Positions 12,731-24,700 of a DNA stretch of 64,000 nt are shown here, in pieces (position 1 is the first letter of the stretch; the number at the start of each line of letters is the position of its first letter). The notes under the pieces are model-generated. The model did no database searches and had not been told where the DNA came from. It worked only from the letters and a program-made list of their open reading frames with translations. Made by a program: the position numbers and the translations under genes. Origin of the DNA: Ancylostoma caninum (lineage: Eukaryota; Nematoda; Chromadorea; Rhabditida; Ancylostomatidae). The DNA lies in assembly GCA_037903475.1 (NCBI GenBank), contig JBAJFG010000442.1, positions 1,389,001 through 1,453,000 of the forward strand. Direction: 5' to 3'.

Positions 12731-15700
12731 ATGACATCATCCACTTACGAAGAAGAGTTTGCTGCTCGTCGCCTTAATGATTCGCTCTACAGAAATGTGG
12801 TCAATATGGATCGCTCAGTAGACTTTTCGGATTCCGCTGCTTATAGGTGAGCCTTATTAATAACTGTGATTTCAAACGAGAAGACATGCGTCACCTGAAT
12901 TTGTTTGCTATTCGTAAAGGCGACAAATTCCACGACTTTCACTGTTTGCACTTCGTTTTGGTTGAAAATTCTGAGCTAACACCAGAAAAACCACGTGAGA
13001 TGTGTGCGCTAAAAGCCCAAGGAAGTCCAGTTCTTCTATGTTCCAAGCATTTTGCTCTCTTGGCTATTTTTAACCGTAAATTTTGTTATCCCACTTTAGA
13101 AAAGCTGTGGTGCATGCAATTTACCGATGTGATGAATTTTTGATAGGCTTTTTGATTAGCTCACTTGTTAGCAATGTACATAGATGAGATTTTTATATCA
13201 GTGCTTATGCGGATTAGATCAAATCTTAGAGCTCGGGAAGAATTATACTTCGGTTACTTCCGCAGCTGGCTGCGTACAGTTCAATAAAACTGGAAGAGGT
13301 TGTAATGTCGTCCAATTCTTCAAACCAGTGAAAGACGCTGTATTTTCTGAAAAATCGCACACCTTACGTTCTGTTGGACTTTGTGTATAATTTTCCAGTT
13401 ATACTAGCTAGGAAAACTCACTGGGGGATGTCAGGAGAACCTCTTACACCGCCTTCGAAACAATTTTGAACTCATTTGTGAGTCAATGACGTCCCACATA
13501 TTGTCAGGTTTATATTGCTTTCCAGCAGGTGCCTTACTGTGCTTGATTTTTCCCGTTACCTTTTTTCTATTTTCTTTATAATTCATACGAGCTCGATAAT
13601 TCAAAAAATTATATTTTCAATCAGAAATTCTGCTATTTTGTTAATTTTTTCACCCCCAAAATTGCACCATTTCAGACGATTCTCCATGACACATAGTCGT
13701 ATGGGGGTCTCAGGTCTGCAAGAATTCACTCCAAAATCTACAAAGATTCCCACATTAATGTCAAGGAGTTTATCCACTTCTTGTGAACGGTAAGCTCTCA
13801 TTAGTTGTTTGTGATTACGTTTTCAGTAATGTAACAGTGAAATTTGTTCTTATTCCTTTCTTTGCATGGAAGCAAGCATAGGTTCTGTGTTCCCTTAGAT
13901 TCCTTTCTTTCAGTCTCATAGACAAGCATTATTTGTCCCATCTTAATTAATTTACTAAGCAGTGCCATTTCAGCACACCTACTCTCCGAAGGAGTACTTT
14001 TTCTTCGCAAGTAGTAGCAGGCTCTGGTGACCAACTTTGTGAGGAGGGCAGTGATCCAAAACAAGAGGCCAAACGGCTGCTGGAAAGGAGCAGAGCGCGG
14101 CAACCCATTCGAGTTGCCGGCTACGAGGCCAGGTTAGCGCTTACGGCTATAAATCCCCAGTATTAAGAATGCTACAGTCTTTTTTAAAATTTCTACTTGT
14201 TCAGATGTCTTTTGCCCTCTACATCACGGATGTCTTCGTCATCACCTCAACTTCAACGATCCACCAGTCGCCCACGGCTACTTCATCGCCCGCAGATGCC
14301 CCGAAGGGGTGAACAGGCACTTCACAACAGCGTGCCATTTGTAAGCAGAAGCCAGAGTCGGAGTAGAAGTCGCTATGAGTCACCGTCTGCTGATGTTCCT
14401 TTGAAGTTAACTGAGAATCCTGTGAAACCATGGCGGCGGAAGCGAAACAAATTAGGTGGGCCCTTATATAACGTCGCTAGTGTTTTTATCTTTTTTCTAT
14501 GAGCTCCTAGCTTAGTGATGTTGGAATATCATCACAAGACTTACTATTTCATTACAAGTTTACTCAAGGTTGGTATGGAAGACCCCTAATTAAAGCGGTT
14601 CCTTGAATAGCAAGAATTTTCGTGTCACATTGCTACTCAGCCTAACCGTATTTCGGTACCAAGATGTTTTCGTTAAGGGGGATTTTCTCTGGACGTCGGG
14701 CGGCTAGTAAGAGTGTACCGATCGACTTTGTCAAGATGTCATGTCTGTCGACACGCGAACTCCCTACGACGGCCGGTTACTAAGTGGAGCCCGAGGTTAG
14801 TAAAAAAAAATTGCTGTTACTTATGAGCATTATTATCTCCACCTTCGTGAATTTCTTCACTAAGACATGGCCCCACCGACTGCCGGACGAAAATAGTAAA
14901 AAATCGATAAAATCGATACAATCAATATGCTAGTCAATAAAGTCAGGTCGAATGTAGCCTATAACCTCCGCCGGCCCCTGACAGACTTGCACGCAAAGTT
15001 TGATTCGGATCGCTTGATTCTCCGCTATTTCTATTTGGAACATACAAACAAACAAACAAACACAAACTTTCACTTTTATATGTACAGATAAGAGTCCTAG
15101 AAGTGAAATGGATCAACCCAAAATTCAGCGCTTTGATGAAGGAGTTAAAACCTCGCGTAGTTCTAAACATTATATGTATGTACATTGGTTTCTGTGGGCA
15201 AGAGGTTTTTTGACGTAAAAGTCTCTCTATTTTCTTTCTACTCCTTTGCTCTTTTTCAGGAGTACATATAGAATAATAGATTTTATGAATTACTAGTACA
15301 GCTTGAAAAATATGTAGTATTTGATATCTTTCGCATTCCAACTTATTATGGGCATGAACTTAGTCTATATTCTGGACTTCTATCAATAAAATTATCACCT
15401 AAAACCAAACGATAACTAAAAAGAGACTCAAACAACACATACAAAAACAAAGCAAAGCAAAAACACTAATTTTAAAGCCAAAAGAAGACATTACATTTCA
15501 AACAGAATATACATCTGATTACCCTTTTCGCTCGCAGCTGTTAAGGACATGTGAAGCGGTGTTCTAAGACAGTTGAAATATAATCTTGTTTGCCCTTTAG
15601 GAAGAGCCTGGCCATATGTCAGCCCCGTAGCTGTAGCTGTGGGACGAAAAACACCACAGGCTCGTAATGAATTGTTTGAAAAATGGGTGACAAATCTTAT

Positions 15701-15914
15701 GGCACAGAGTCAGGCCGGTTCATATTGGGAACCTATCAGCACATATAGGAAACTTGAAAGGACCGGAGCGAATCACTCGCGCTATATCAGTCGTAGAAAA
15801 CGTGATGACGGTGGGATGCAATTGTGCAGACAACCAAAAGCACAACCAGACGCAAGTGGTGCGGCGCAGTCTAATGGATCCAGTCCATTGAAGTTCACTA
15901 TAAGATTGGCATGA
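12731..15914 (+). CDS. Ser/Arg-rich basic protein of unknown family, 5 exons
   Basis: Exons 12731-12846, 13676-13789, 13974-14132, 14205-14455 and 15601-15914 keep phase at every junction and give 317 residues from the ATG at 12731. The start reads MTSSTYEEEFAARRLNDSLY. The middle is low complexity and basic: RSMSR-like patches, an SRSQSRSRSRY run near residue 180 and KPWRRKRNK near residue 208, which could be a nuclear localisation signal. The last exon is more ordered (GRAWPYVSPVAVAVG, then ARNELFEKWVTNLM) and ends FTIRLA. No signal peptide is seen. I recognise no domain, so a function is not proposed; disorder and Ser/Arg content fit a phosphoregulated scaffold or nuclear protein but this is inference. 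It lies on the same strand as the kinesin gene, 1.4 kb behind its stop. The stop overlaps a poly(A) signal. Confidence 0.75.
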
Positions 15915-15919
15915 ATAAA
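15914..15919 (+). terminator. Poly(A) signal AATAAA overlapping the stop codon
   Basis: The TGA stop at 15912-15914 shares its last base with AATAAA at 15914-15919. Cleavage 10-20 nt further on would leave a 3' UTR of only about 20-30 nt. If real, the long intron before the last exon and a competing exon at 16113 would give a choice between two 3' ends. Confidence 0.55.
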
Positions 15920-16112
15920 GGATGAAAGTACAAATGGTTACAATCATACACGGAGAAGATTAATTTTTCCACTCTTGAAATTTCAAAAAAAAATCGGAGG
16001 TCATGACATATTTATGAGAAGGTGGTAGAACTTCGTGTCTATCAAAGATAATACCGTCTCTTTTTTTCAGGAAAATACCATTTTTTCATGTAAATATTTT
16101 GATATTATTTCA

Positions 16113-16330
16113 GATTCATTCCTTACAGCATTGCCAAGCCGAATGTTGTGCGGAAGACTATGTGCATATGCAGTCGGAACGCTAATTTATCACTGAACAT
16201 AACCTCAAAAACTGCTCCTTTCATTGAACCAGTGGCTGTGCAGCACATCATGCATCTGCTTGACTGGGCCGCATTTTTCGCCATGATTGCACTCTTCTTA
16301 AAGGCTGTACTCAGGCTTCTTGCTCTTTGA
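16113..16330 (+). CDS. Possible alternative last exon with a membrane segment
   Basis: After a TTATTTCAG acceptor the sequence stays open to TGA at 16330 in one frame (FIPYSIAKPNVV ... VAVQHIMHLLDWAAFFAMIALFLKAVLRLLAL), ending in a hydrophobic helix of about 20 residues. From the exon ending at 14455 the phase gives a different frame, GDSFLTALPSRMLCGRL, which can rejoin the hydrophobic frame through a weak 71-nt intron (GTGCAT ... CCAG before 16222). Either path would turn the Ser/Arg-rich protein into a tail-anchored membrane form. The alternative is that this is intergenic sequence that is open by chance. Confidence 0.3.
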
Positions 16331-18318
16331 GATCTTTTTTCTTCGTGAATTTATAGTTACTATGATGAGATATTGTTGTACTGCTGGTTGGGACCTCAGT
16401 TGTGTGAACATATGGACGCGTTGCGGGCCTTCTTTTTTTCCTTGCTTCTTTTTCATTTTCTGTGGTGTTCATCCTTATGATGGAGATGAATCATAATTTT
16501 AGTGATATTTATGAGATTCGATAGAATGTTTAGCTTTTAATGCCTGTTATTAAATACGGTTTATAAAGATAATGTTAATTTGTATATACTGTCGTAAATC
16601 AGTAATATGCTGTTTATTTGCCTGCTGCAAATAAATTTTCTATTTATTATTGTCCTTCTTTTGCATATATGGAGAACTCAGGTGATAAAATTCTAGTAGA
16701 TTACGTGTGCTTCCGAGCAGATTTCGTTTATTCTTCGCCGAAATATTTCCCGATTTCGGCCGAAAATTACATGTAAATATCCGGAAAATAAGCGAAATCT
16801 ACTGGAATGTTTCCACCCGAAGATCAATGCGCCAATCGTCAACAAGGCAACGCCCCATTTCTCCTCGCATGATACACGCTTTTTCGTGCTGCCGAATGAC
16901 TATGAAAGACTGCACTGGCCCCAATCGGCAAGAAAATTTCCGTGAAAATTCTGTCAATAAAACCACAGCTTTCAGCAGGTGAGCTACGAAATTTCTTGCT
17001 CTGGCTCTTATTTTGTTTATTCACAATTTATTTCATATACAGTAGGCGTCGGTAAGTGCGCGCTCAGGGGTTTTTTTTTGATAGCTAGTTATTATAGTTT
17101 TCTTGGTAGTTAACAAATATGGAAAACGGTTAAGATGACCTTGATTTGCCAGTACATACAGCGAGGATTCCAGCGCGAGCGGCGCGGCAGCTGACTACCT
17201 CTATGTCGTTCTTTCAGTGTCCGCGGAAAACGCATAATCATTGACACGAACTGTGCTATGCATTAATATATTTATTACATTTGCTATTTTTATGCTGACC
17301 ACCTCTATGTCTCAGTAATAGAAACAACTCTAACAAATGGAGGAAAATGATTTATTTACTTTTTTAGAATCCAGAAGTAAAAATATTGACTAGTATGGCG
17401 TGTAATAACACCTGGTATGTTGCACAGAAAGGCTTGTACAAAGTGATACAATGACATCCCGTCTGCAGAAAAAACAAGGATAATGATGAGGATATTGAAT
17501 TTGCTGACATTCAAAACTGTCTACATAGTGCTGTTACACACAACAGAACATTCTTATTGAAAATGTCTCAAGCGAACTATAAAACACGACAGTAAGCTCT
17601 TCTAGGTCTTCGAGGTACATACACCAGTGCTTTGACATTGGGCAGGTTGCCACCGTTCTCAAGAAAAAAAAAACATGCAAGCTTTCCGAACAGAAATCTC
17701 CTGATAGATTTTAGTGCCATCACTTAAGATATGAGGATTATGTGCCAAATTTCTAAGACAGAATGCGATGTATTGTAATTCCGCTCGCTACTAGTATATG
17801 TACCATGCTACCTTGAGCATAAAATGAATGGATTTTTGGTATCAGTTGAATGCCATTGATCCCAGCAGAGCTGTGCTAATAGCTATTTTTCAAGGAACAA
17901 CGAGATAACGACTAACAAGAATCAGAATTTTTGCAAAGCACAGCCCTGATTCCCAGCCTTGCTTCCATAGTACATATATGTAAGAGACGACGACTGTGTT
18001 CAATTTCTTTTCTAAAAGGACCGGGCTGGCTTCATCCTTGCATTCAGCTGAATAATCTGAATAACTATTCATGTAAACCCGTTAAGAGTAAAATGACTGC
18101 TACTTGTAATTATTGAGTGAACAATGGTAATTACACGTATGGTTGAAAATCAAGGAGAGATCTGAGGACTTCCGACGCGAAACTACGACATACCGGAAAG
18201 AAACTTCTTCTGAATCACATCTTCTCCTCTCATGAGAGAAAAATCCAGGTGGATTCTATCAGAAACTAGTACCACCCTTGATTTCCGACCTCTTACTACT
18301 TCACAAATCAACAAATCG
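16331..18318. other. Intergenic stretch between convergent genes
   Basis: No supported gene. An open frame at 16707-16982 on the plus strand has no recognised similarity and no convincing splice or start context, though it is followed by a CAGCAG-GTGAGC donor-like site at 16975-16984. The rest looks like unique AT-rich DNA. Confidence 0.4.
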
Positions 18319-21300
18319 TTATGTTTGAGCTCGTTTCTCGAGAACTCGTTGCCTAACATGAATTACCAGAAATAAGATGCTGACTAGTAGCAAGAAAACG
18401 CCAACTGCTATATAGGTAAAGACTAGAAAATCTTTTCGTGCTCCTATCCAACTTTCACGTGTGATCACAAAGGATTTCTCGGCTCCTTTCCATGTTGCTG
18501 GGTAGTCTGAAACAAAGGTTATAATTGAGGTGACTAAATTGTTTTACAACAGACACGCGAGTATCCATTATTATCCTCAGGAAGAAACTCCCGGCCATTT
18601 GGATACTATTTTTGGTCTAAATGTCTGAAATGCCGTTTTTACAAGCTTTTTAATGTTGTTCGCTCTGGGTCACCCCACTTCAGTAGCTCATTCTAGGCTC
18701 AAAGGTGGGTCGAACCCTTTGAAAGATTATGAGAAATAGTGAAGTAGTTGGCTGTTTCGCAAAACCTACTGTAATTTATGACAAGTGTGTACATTCCATT
18801 AGGAAGCCCATCGCGGAAGCCGTCCACCTGAAAAACAACCATGGAATTCTATGGTTTCGATGTTAGGTTTCATTATATGTAAATGTTTCTCGTTGTTGTT
18901 TTTTTTTCTCGTATAAGGATACCCACACAGTAAATATAACACAAAATAGGAAATGAAATAAGGACTCACTTCTCTATCTAAGATTCTGTACAGTTTGCGA
19001 AAATTTGGCAGTGCTGCTGTCTGCATCCATATCATAAAGTCAATGTTTTCAAATCCAACACCAACTCCTTGCACATTAGCGCCTAACTTACAAACGTCCG
19101 TCTGCCACCAGGGCGGGCGCACTGTGTTCTGGAAACAGTAATGTTTTGAAGAGATGCGACGACCACACGAAGAAAAATTCTTGAGATCATACCGCGAAGG
19201 CGTCGCACAGCGTCTTGTTCCCTTCAGGCTTTGGGTTCCGATATTTCCTCTTCCTGACTCTTTCCGGTATCATGTCCCTCGTTGTGAATGGCACCACAAC
19301 ATTTCCGCCATGAACACCGTTGAATAGAAGTTGGAAGCTATCTAAATATGGAATTATAGCAAGGTGAAGTTGCGAAGAGGATTGAACCTTTCCATAATTC
19401 TATGTACACATACTACAGGAAGCTCCAAATGTCCGCAGCCAAGAGGGGCGTGGCCACGGCGCGGCTCCTTGATCAGACACAGGCACTCTCTATGCTATCT
19501 CTGGCTTCTCTGACTCTGCAGGCAACCAGTGGCAGCATGCAGAGCACCTGTGTCTCTGCTTAAAGGCAGCACCCACGGAAAATTTCGCTTCCTAGATCTT
19601 GATTCAATCGTGTTCCAATCGATTGTGGGGTCAATTTTGCAATAATAATACTAGTCAGAACTTCCCCCATCACAAGTAATAGCAGATAATACCTGGATCA
19701 GCAGGATCAGAAGGCAGTAAGTTTCACGAGTTTTCATGCCATCACCGCGCTCCAAAATCATCCTTGGAGCGCAAAAAAATAGCAGCCATCAGCTGATTGT
19801 GCAATGATTGCGAGTGGAAGTCCTTCATTTCAACGTTCTGATAACTCATTTCAACCAAAGTTACATTTCTATTTTCAACTGCTCTTTCTCTTTCAAGAAA
19901 CTCGCTTTACTAGCCAAATATCCGTGGAGCAAAGGAAATTGTCGGTGATGATGGCAACGTTATCGACTTTTTTGTTCGACCCCATACGTGTAACTCGACC
20001 GCCCCGCTCTAACCTTCCAAGATAGAAGCATCCAAAGACTGTTTTGCAAAAGTTTTGGCGGAACTGAACAATTCACTCATACTCCTCATAGTCAAAAACT
20101 TAATATTTCGCTGCAATCTCGGAAATGGAATTTCCCGTGGGTGCTGCCTTTAAAGCCGCGTCGTGGCCACGCCCCTCTTGAGTGCGGACATTTGGAGCTT
20201 CCTGTATGTATGTTGTAACTAATTGAACACACGAATGTAGCGGAACATTGAGTATTGATGGTTTCGGTATTAGTGGAATATTCGATCATGATCATTTTTC
20301 CAGATAACAATGAATGATTGCAAAAAGTTCATTCCAATGTTGGTATAGTTGAAGGAAAAGGCTCAATAATTGAAGGAGAAGTTGCTCTTATTTTTTGCAA
20401 AAAGGAGACACGCACGACTGGTCAACCAGTCGCAAAGTGTGAACCATTCATAATTTTCTCAGAAACAAAGATACTCGTGTTTTTAATACGAAGCTAAGAT
20501 GGCTCATATGAAACCAAGTCTTATGGCTTCCAAATCATCCAATGTCGGTTCGACAAAGGCAATTTATACTAGGTGCATTCGTTCGACGCGCGTCCATCCA
20601 TATGTATGATCCGCTGGGATTATTGTAGAAGAATGTCTTTCATACTAAGAATGGAACACTTTGTAAAATTTTAGCTTGAATAGGCTTGCTTATACTCACC
20701 ATTGAACATTGAGTTTGCAACGAAACCGCATGGCGCATACGTGGAATTGGTGTTTGGCACGCGATCGAGTGGTTTACAACCGGAAACCTGCAAGGATTAG
20801 TTAAACCCACTGAAAACCGACATAGACAAGCGCGGCTCACCAATGAGCCGCGCTTTTTTGCGCATAGTTCACTTCAGGAGGTCAATAAGCAGTCATGATC
20901 CCAACGATTTTCTTAGCTGATATCTTAAAAATACTTCCCAGTCAATATGATTATGAAAGCCTATATTGGAATATTTACGAAAATTTTGAAGCAGAGAAGG
21001 GAGCCAGAAATTGAGATGATATGGAAACCCGCGAGAAAGGGCGCGGTCGTCAGTGGGTTATAATAAATAGCTTGACCAGTTATACATGATTTGGGAATGT
21101 CGTACATAACGGAATATGAAACCTTAATCAAATAAGTAAGTGGAATTTTTAAATTCTCGGTGTTTGCATCTTGATTTTCAAAAAGCAAAACGAGAAGAAA
21201 AAAGAACTGCTGGGCTTAACCTTGGGTCAAGAAAACTGCTAATAGATCCACCCGTACCTGGTCCAGTTTCCCGAGAAGCTGAACATCATTCCGCGAATCC

Positions 21301-21765
21301 ACATATAGACGATTGTTTTGATAGAACTCTCGCAGGCCGTAGTAGAATTTTATATCTCCCTACAATAATCACATCCATTATGGAAAGAGGTGAAAAAAAT
21401 AAATCGGAAGAGGAAACTGACTGTGTAGTTATCTGTTATTGCAAAATTGAGATGACATTGCGCTGCTCCATCTGGATACGCGAAGACCTCCATATCTTCT
21501 GTGGCATTGCCACTACTGGTGGTGCAGTTGGTGTATTTGATGACCAGTTCCATGGCTAAATGGTTTCTGTGGAATACCTCATGCAGGAAGGAATTTTTAT
21601 ATTCTGACAATACTCTAAATAATAACTCACAAGATTCGGCAGCAATCCTGAGTGCAATTCCAATGGCAATAAAAATCACGCCCAAAGCAACAGTAAAAGG
21701 CAGTGAGTTCCGTGCGGTAATAACGGGACGATACGAAGGAAGTCGTTGTTGTCGCCATGCACTGT
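18319..21765 (-). CDS. CDC50/TMEM30-family flippase beta subunit, first exon not found
   Basis: Eight exons keep phase throughout: 21765-21631, 21555-21422, 21359-21258, 20787-20700, 19341-19193, 19128-18970, 18827-18770 and 18506-18319 (TAA). They give about 337 residues, against roughly 350 for the family, so only a short N-terminal exon is missing. CDC50 proteins bind P4-ATPases, carry them out of the ER and are needed for their phospholipid flipping. Family marks in order: DSAWRQQRLPSYRPVITA and a first membrane helix (FTVALGVIFIAIGIAL); an ectodomain with IKYTNC, FYYGLREFYQNNRLYV, PCGFVANSMFNDSF and TAALPNFRKLYR; then LPNGMYTLVINYNYPATW and the second helix (FTYIAVGVFLLLVSILFLVIH) with a short basic cytosolic end. 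Caenorhabditis has three paralogues (chat-1 to chat-3); which this matches is not decided. The 1.36-kb intron between exons 4 and 5 carries nested inverted-repeat elements. The first exon must end in phase 1. Confidence 0.93.
19416..20204. mobile_element. Inverted-repeat element (MITE) in CDC50 intron
   Basis: The ends are about 45-bp inverted repeats: CAGGAAGCTCCAAATGTCCG followed by an AGAGGGGCGTGGCCACG block at the left, and the complement at 20160-20204. It has no transposase. The left arm side (19416-19559) is longer than the right (20154-20204) because a second element sits inside. Its position in an intron of a conserved gene suggests it is tolerated. Confidence 0.75.
19560..20153. mobile_element. 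TTTAAAGGCAGCACCC-type MITE, nested copy
   Basis: Both ends carry TTAAAGGCAGCACCCACGG in inverted orientation. The internal sequence (for example TTGGAGCGCAAAAAAATAGC near 19765) recurs in reverse complement in the element at 62471-63252, so these are two copies of one family. This copy lies inside the element 19416-20204, which dates its insertion as later. Confidence 0.75.
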
Positions 21766-21769
21766 CTAT

Positions 21770-24700
21770 AAAAGGGTTATGATTATTAGGATTGTATTGC
21801 GCAGAGGAAGGCTTGATCCAAGAACCTGTAGTATCTACCTTTGGGTTGATTTCGTTTCCCCCGATGCCGAGGGATTTTCGGTATATCGTCAGGCATCACC
21901 TATGGAGCTCACTTCATCTCTGAGGTCGCACAAAAACAGTTAGCATTAATCTTGCGAGGTAGACCTGAGCTTAAGAAAGTACTGAGCTTCTGAAAAAGAA
22001 TAGCTTTCGAATGTATGAATTTTCTCAAATCAAGAAGCTCTCGTTGCGATAGCATTATCGAAGGAGTTGTAATTTATGGAATGCTTGGATATGCAGTTAT
22101 CAACCATCGTCTTTCAATATTGCTAAAAATGGCGACTACTTCACAACATTCAGAAGAACGGCGTGACAGCAATAAATGACGTCAACGGCATGCTTATCAT
22201 ATGACGCTCATACATGTCTATGAGACGTAGTGTAGATGACTACAGATTACAAATCATATCCATGATTTGCTTTGTTCCCAGAAAATGAGAAAAACAAGGT
22301 TACGACGGAATGAGATTCGAGATACAACAACTCGTTGACTTGTACGAGACTGAATCGTTTGCGACTTTTCAGACAGGAAAAAAAAACTCGGATTAAAGCA
22401 TTTCAGTGACGTGATTGCTGATGTGTCATATATGTAGTGCATTTCATGGGAGAACATGGTTGTGAAGATATTAAAGATGGAGAGAACGGAAGAAATAGTG
22501 TCGTATTCGGAGAGGCAGGCGAGAAATGCAGGTCGTAGGCACAAATACTCAACTGTCATCGTTTTTGAAACGGACTATATACGGTGGCAGCCACGTACTT
22601 AGCACGCTTCCAATTCTGAGCAATCAACTGAAGAAAATATAATATAAAATCCGTATTTCAAGCATGGAGTGAGCTATCAGGACAGTACTCGAGAATGTGA
22701 CTAGGCTAACATTCTCTTCCGCACCTTTACTTTACTCCTCAAGAAAATGTTTCTGCATAGATTTGCAATCACTGTTTGCATTTAGCGTTGAGGATGAAAT
22801 AATTCAAAAATAGCTACCAAAGTTTCATACCTAGCTCGAGAAAACAGACGAAATTGAAATTTTATTTTTTTCATTTAAGTTCTAACTGACTCTGTGTAAG
22901 TGATCAGCCAGAGCAAGGGATCCTCCGTAGAGCCTCAACACATACTCGAACTTGGCTTTGTTTGTTACCACTGGGCTGAGATATGCAAAAAATTCTGTGG
23001 TCCAAAATCGTGGGTGTGCTAAATATGTGGCCGCCACTGTAGGTACTTTCACTGAATGAATTTTATTAAAATCAAATTATGAAACACTTGAAAGTCAGTT
23101 TCTTTAGAGACTATGGTCGGTTAGGCACTAGAAGAAAAATCTGAAGTTTATGCGAGGAAAAAAGCTACATACCACTATACTCCACATAGAGTGTAGCAGC
23201 TTGTGTCGCCATCGCTAGCGATATATTTTCCGATACGGATCGATCTAGGGCGGGAGATCGCTTGTGTTGCTATTATACCGAAGCTATTGTCGCTTGGATT
23301 CGGCAGCGCTTACCGCTACCGTGTGCTCACAAGCCCTAGCAGTAGTGCCTCCATTTGGAAGTCCGTCACTTCGTTCCTTGGAGAATAGGCGGTGTTACAG
23401 TGATCTCATATAGGCTATCATACTCATCAAAATTATTGCAGTTACAGTTCTGTGAGAAATTTCCCATGAACGATTCCCGTATGATCCCTGGCGATGCACA
23501 CTGTCAATACTGTGTATGATACATAACATCAGTTTTCGTAAAGCTACAACAGTTTATAGAAGTTTTATGATGAGTAGTTGCTAAGGTCGCATTAAACGGA
23601 GGAAATCAATAACGGAGAGCAACATTGCGTGATAAGAATGCAATAAAGCATCCAAAAAAAAATTCCGAAATGTGATAAAGGCTGTAAAACAGGTGTGGTC
23701 ATAGATGCCCTTTAGCACAATGTCGCACTTCTTATAGAGCGTAGGTGTAGTAAATACTCGACCGTAGTTGATTTAGTAGTAAAATCGTAGTAGTAGAAAA
23801 TTAAAAGGCTAGGGACACAGCAATTCACAGTAGTACGAGCTTATGCACGTCATGCGTGTGACTTCACAGATCAGGAAAAATGTGCCCAGGCGTATATTTG
23901 ATGCAGGTCAGAAGCAATGTGTGCGGCGCGAGATTAACCGGTAAGCTCATTTAAAGTGTAGAAGATGCATAGAACAGACTCCACGAAAAAATCCTCCACA
24001 AGTGAGTACGTACGCTTGACGAGAGACTGACGCATGTATCTAGTATAAACTGCTTCCATAAGCGCATGAAAAATGAATCAGGAATAAGAATGATGTGAAG
24101 GTTCAGCATGCATAAACAATGTAAGCAACCGCCACGCAAGCGCTCGGACAAGAAAGCGACGGCAAGAAACTTTCATTCCTGAAGAGCAGAAGTATGGACG
24201 TCCGAAGGTAAGTAGGTGATTTCCGAAAGTAAAACGAAAAAGGTAGTCAAAGATCAGGTCCTCTACAGTGAGGTTCAGTCTCTTTTAGGTTTTTTTTTCT
24301 TATGAAAAGATGAAAGTCATGGCAAAGAAAATTGTTGATGTGATGTGTGGCGCTGAAAAATTTTCGAACATTACCAATTGTGTCCTGGAAGAATATAGTT
24401 CTCAGATAAGTATGTAGGAGGGTAAATAGAAAATCTTGCACAAATACATATCTATGACATTGCTTCAGTCGCGATATTCCTCTACAATATGTAAAAATGT
24501 TGTCGAAAGCAGAAGTACATCTTCAAGCTTTTTCATAGATATGCATCATACATACATAGTTAAAATCCTAAGAAATGCAGGATCCGCCTAGGTTGACCGG
24601 CCTGACCATACTTCCAGATAAATTGGACCATATTGATTCCAGACGTGCGGTTTTTTTCAGCTCAATTTTTACGGGATTTGATCTAACTCCGATAGCCTAC

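Noticed and set aside
21770..22600. First exon of the CDC50 gene
   Set aside because: Several ATG triplets exist on the minus strand but none ends at a donor in phase 1, so no start was assigned.
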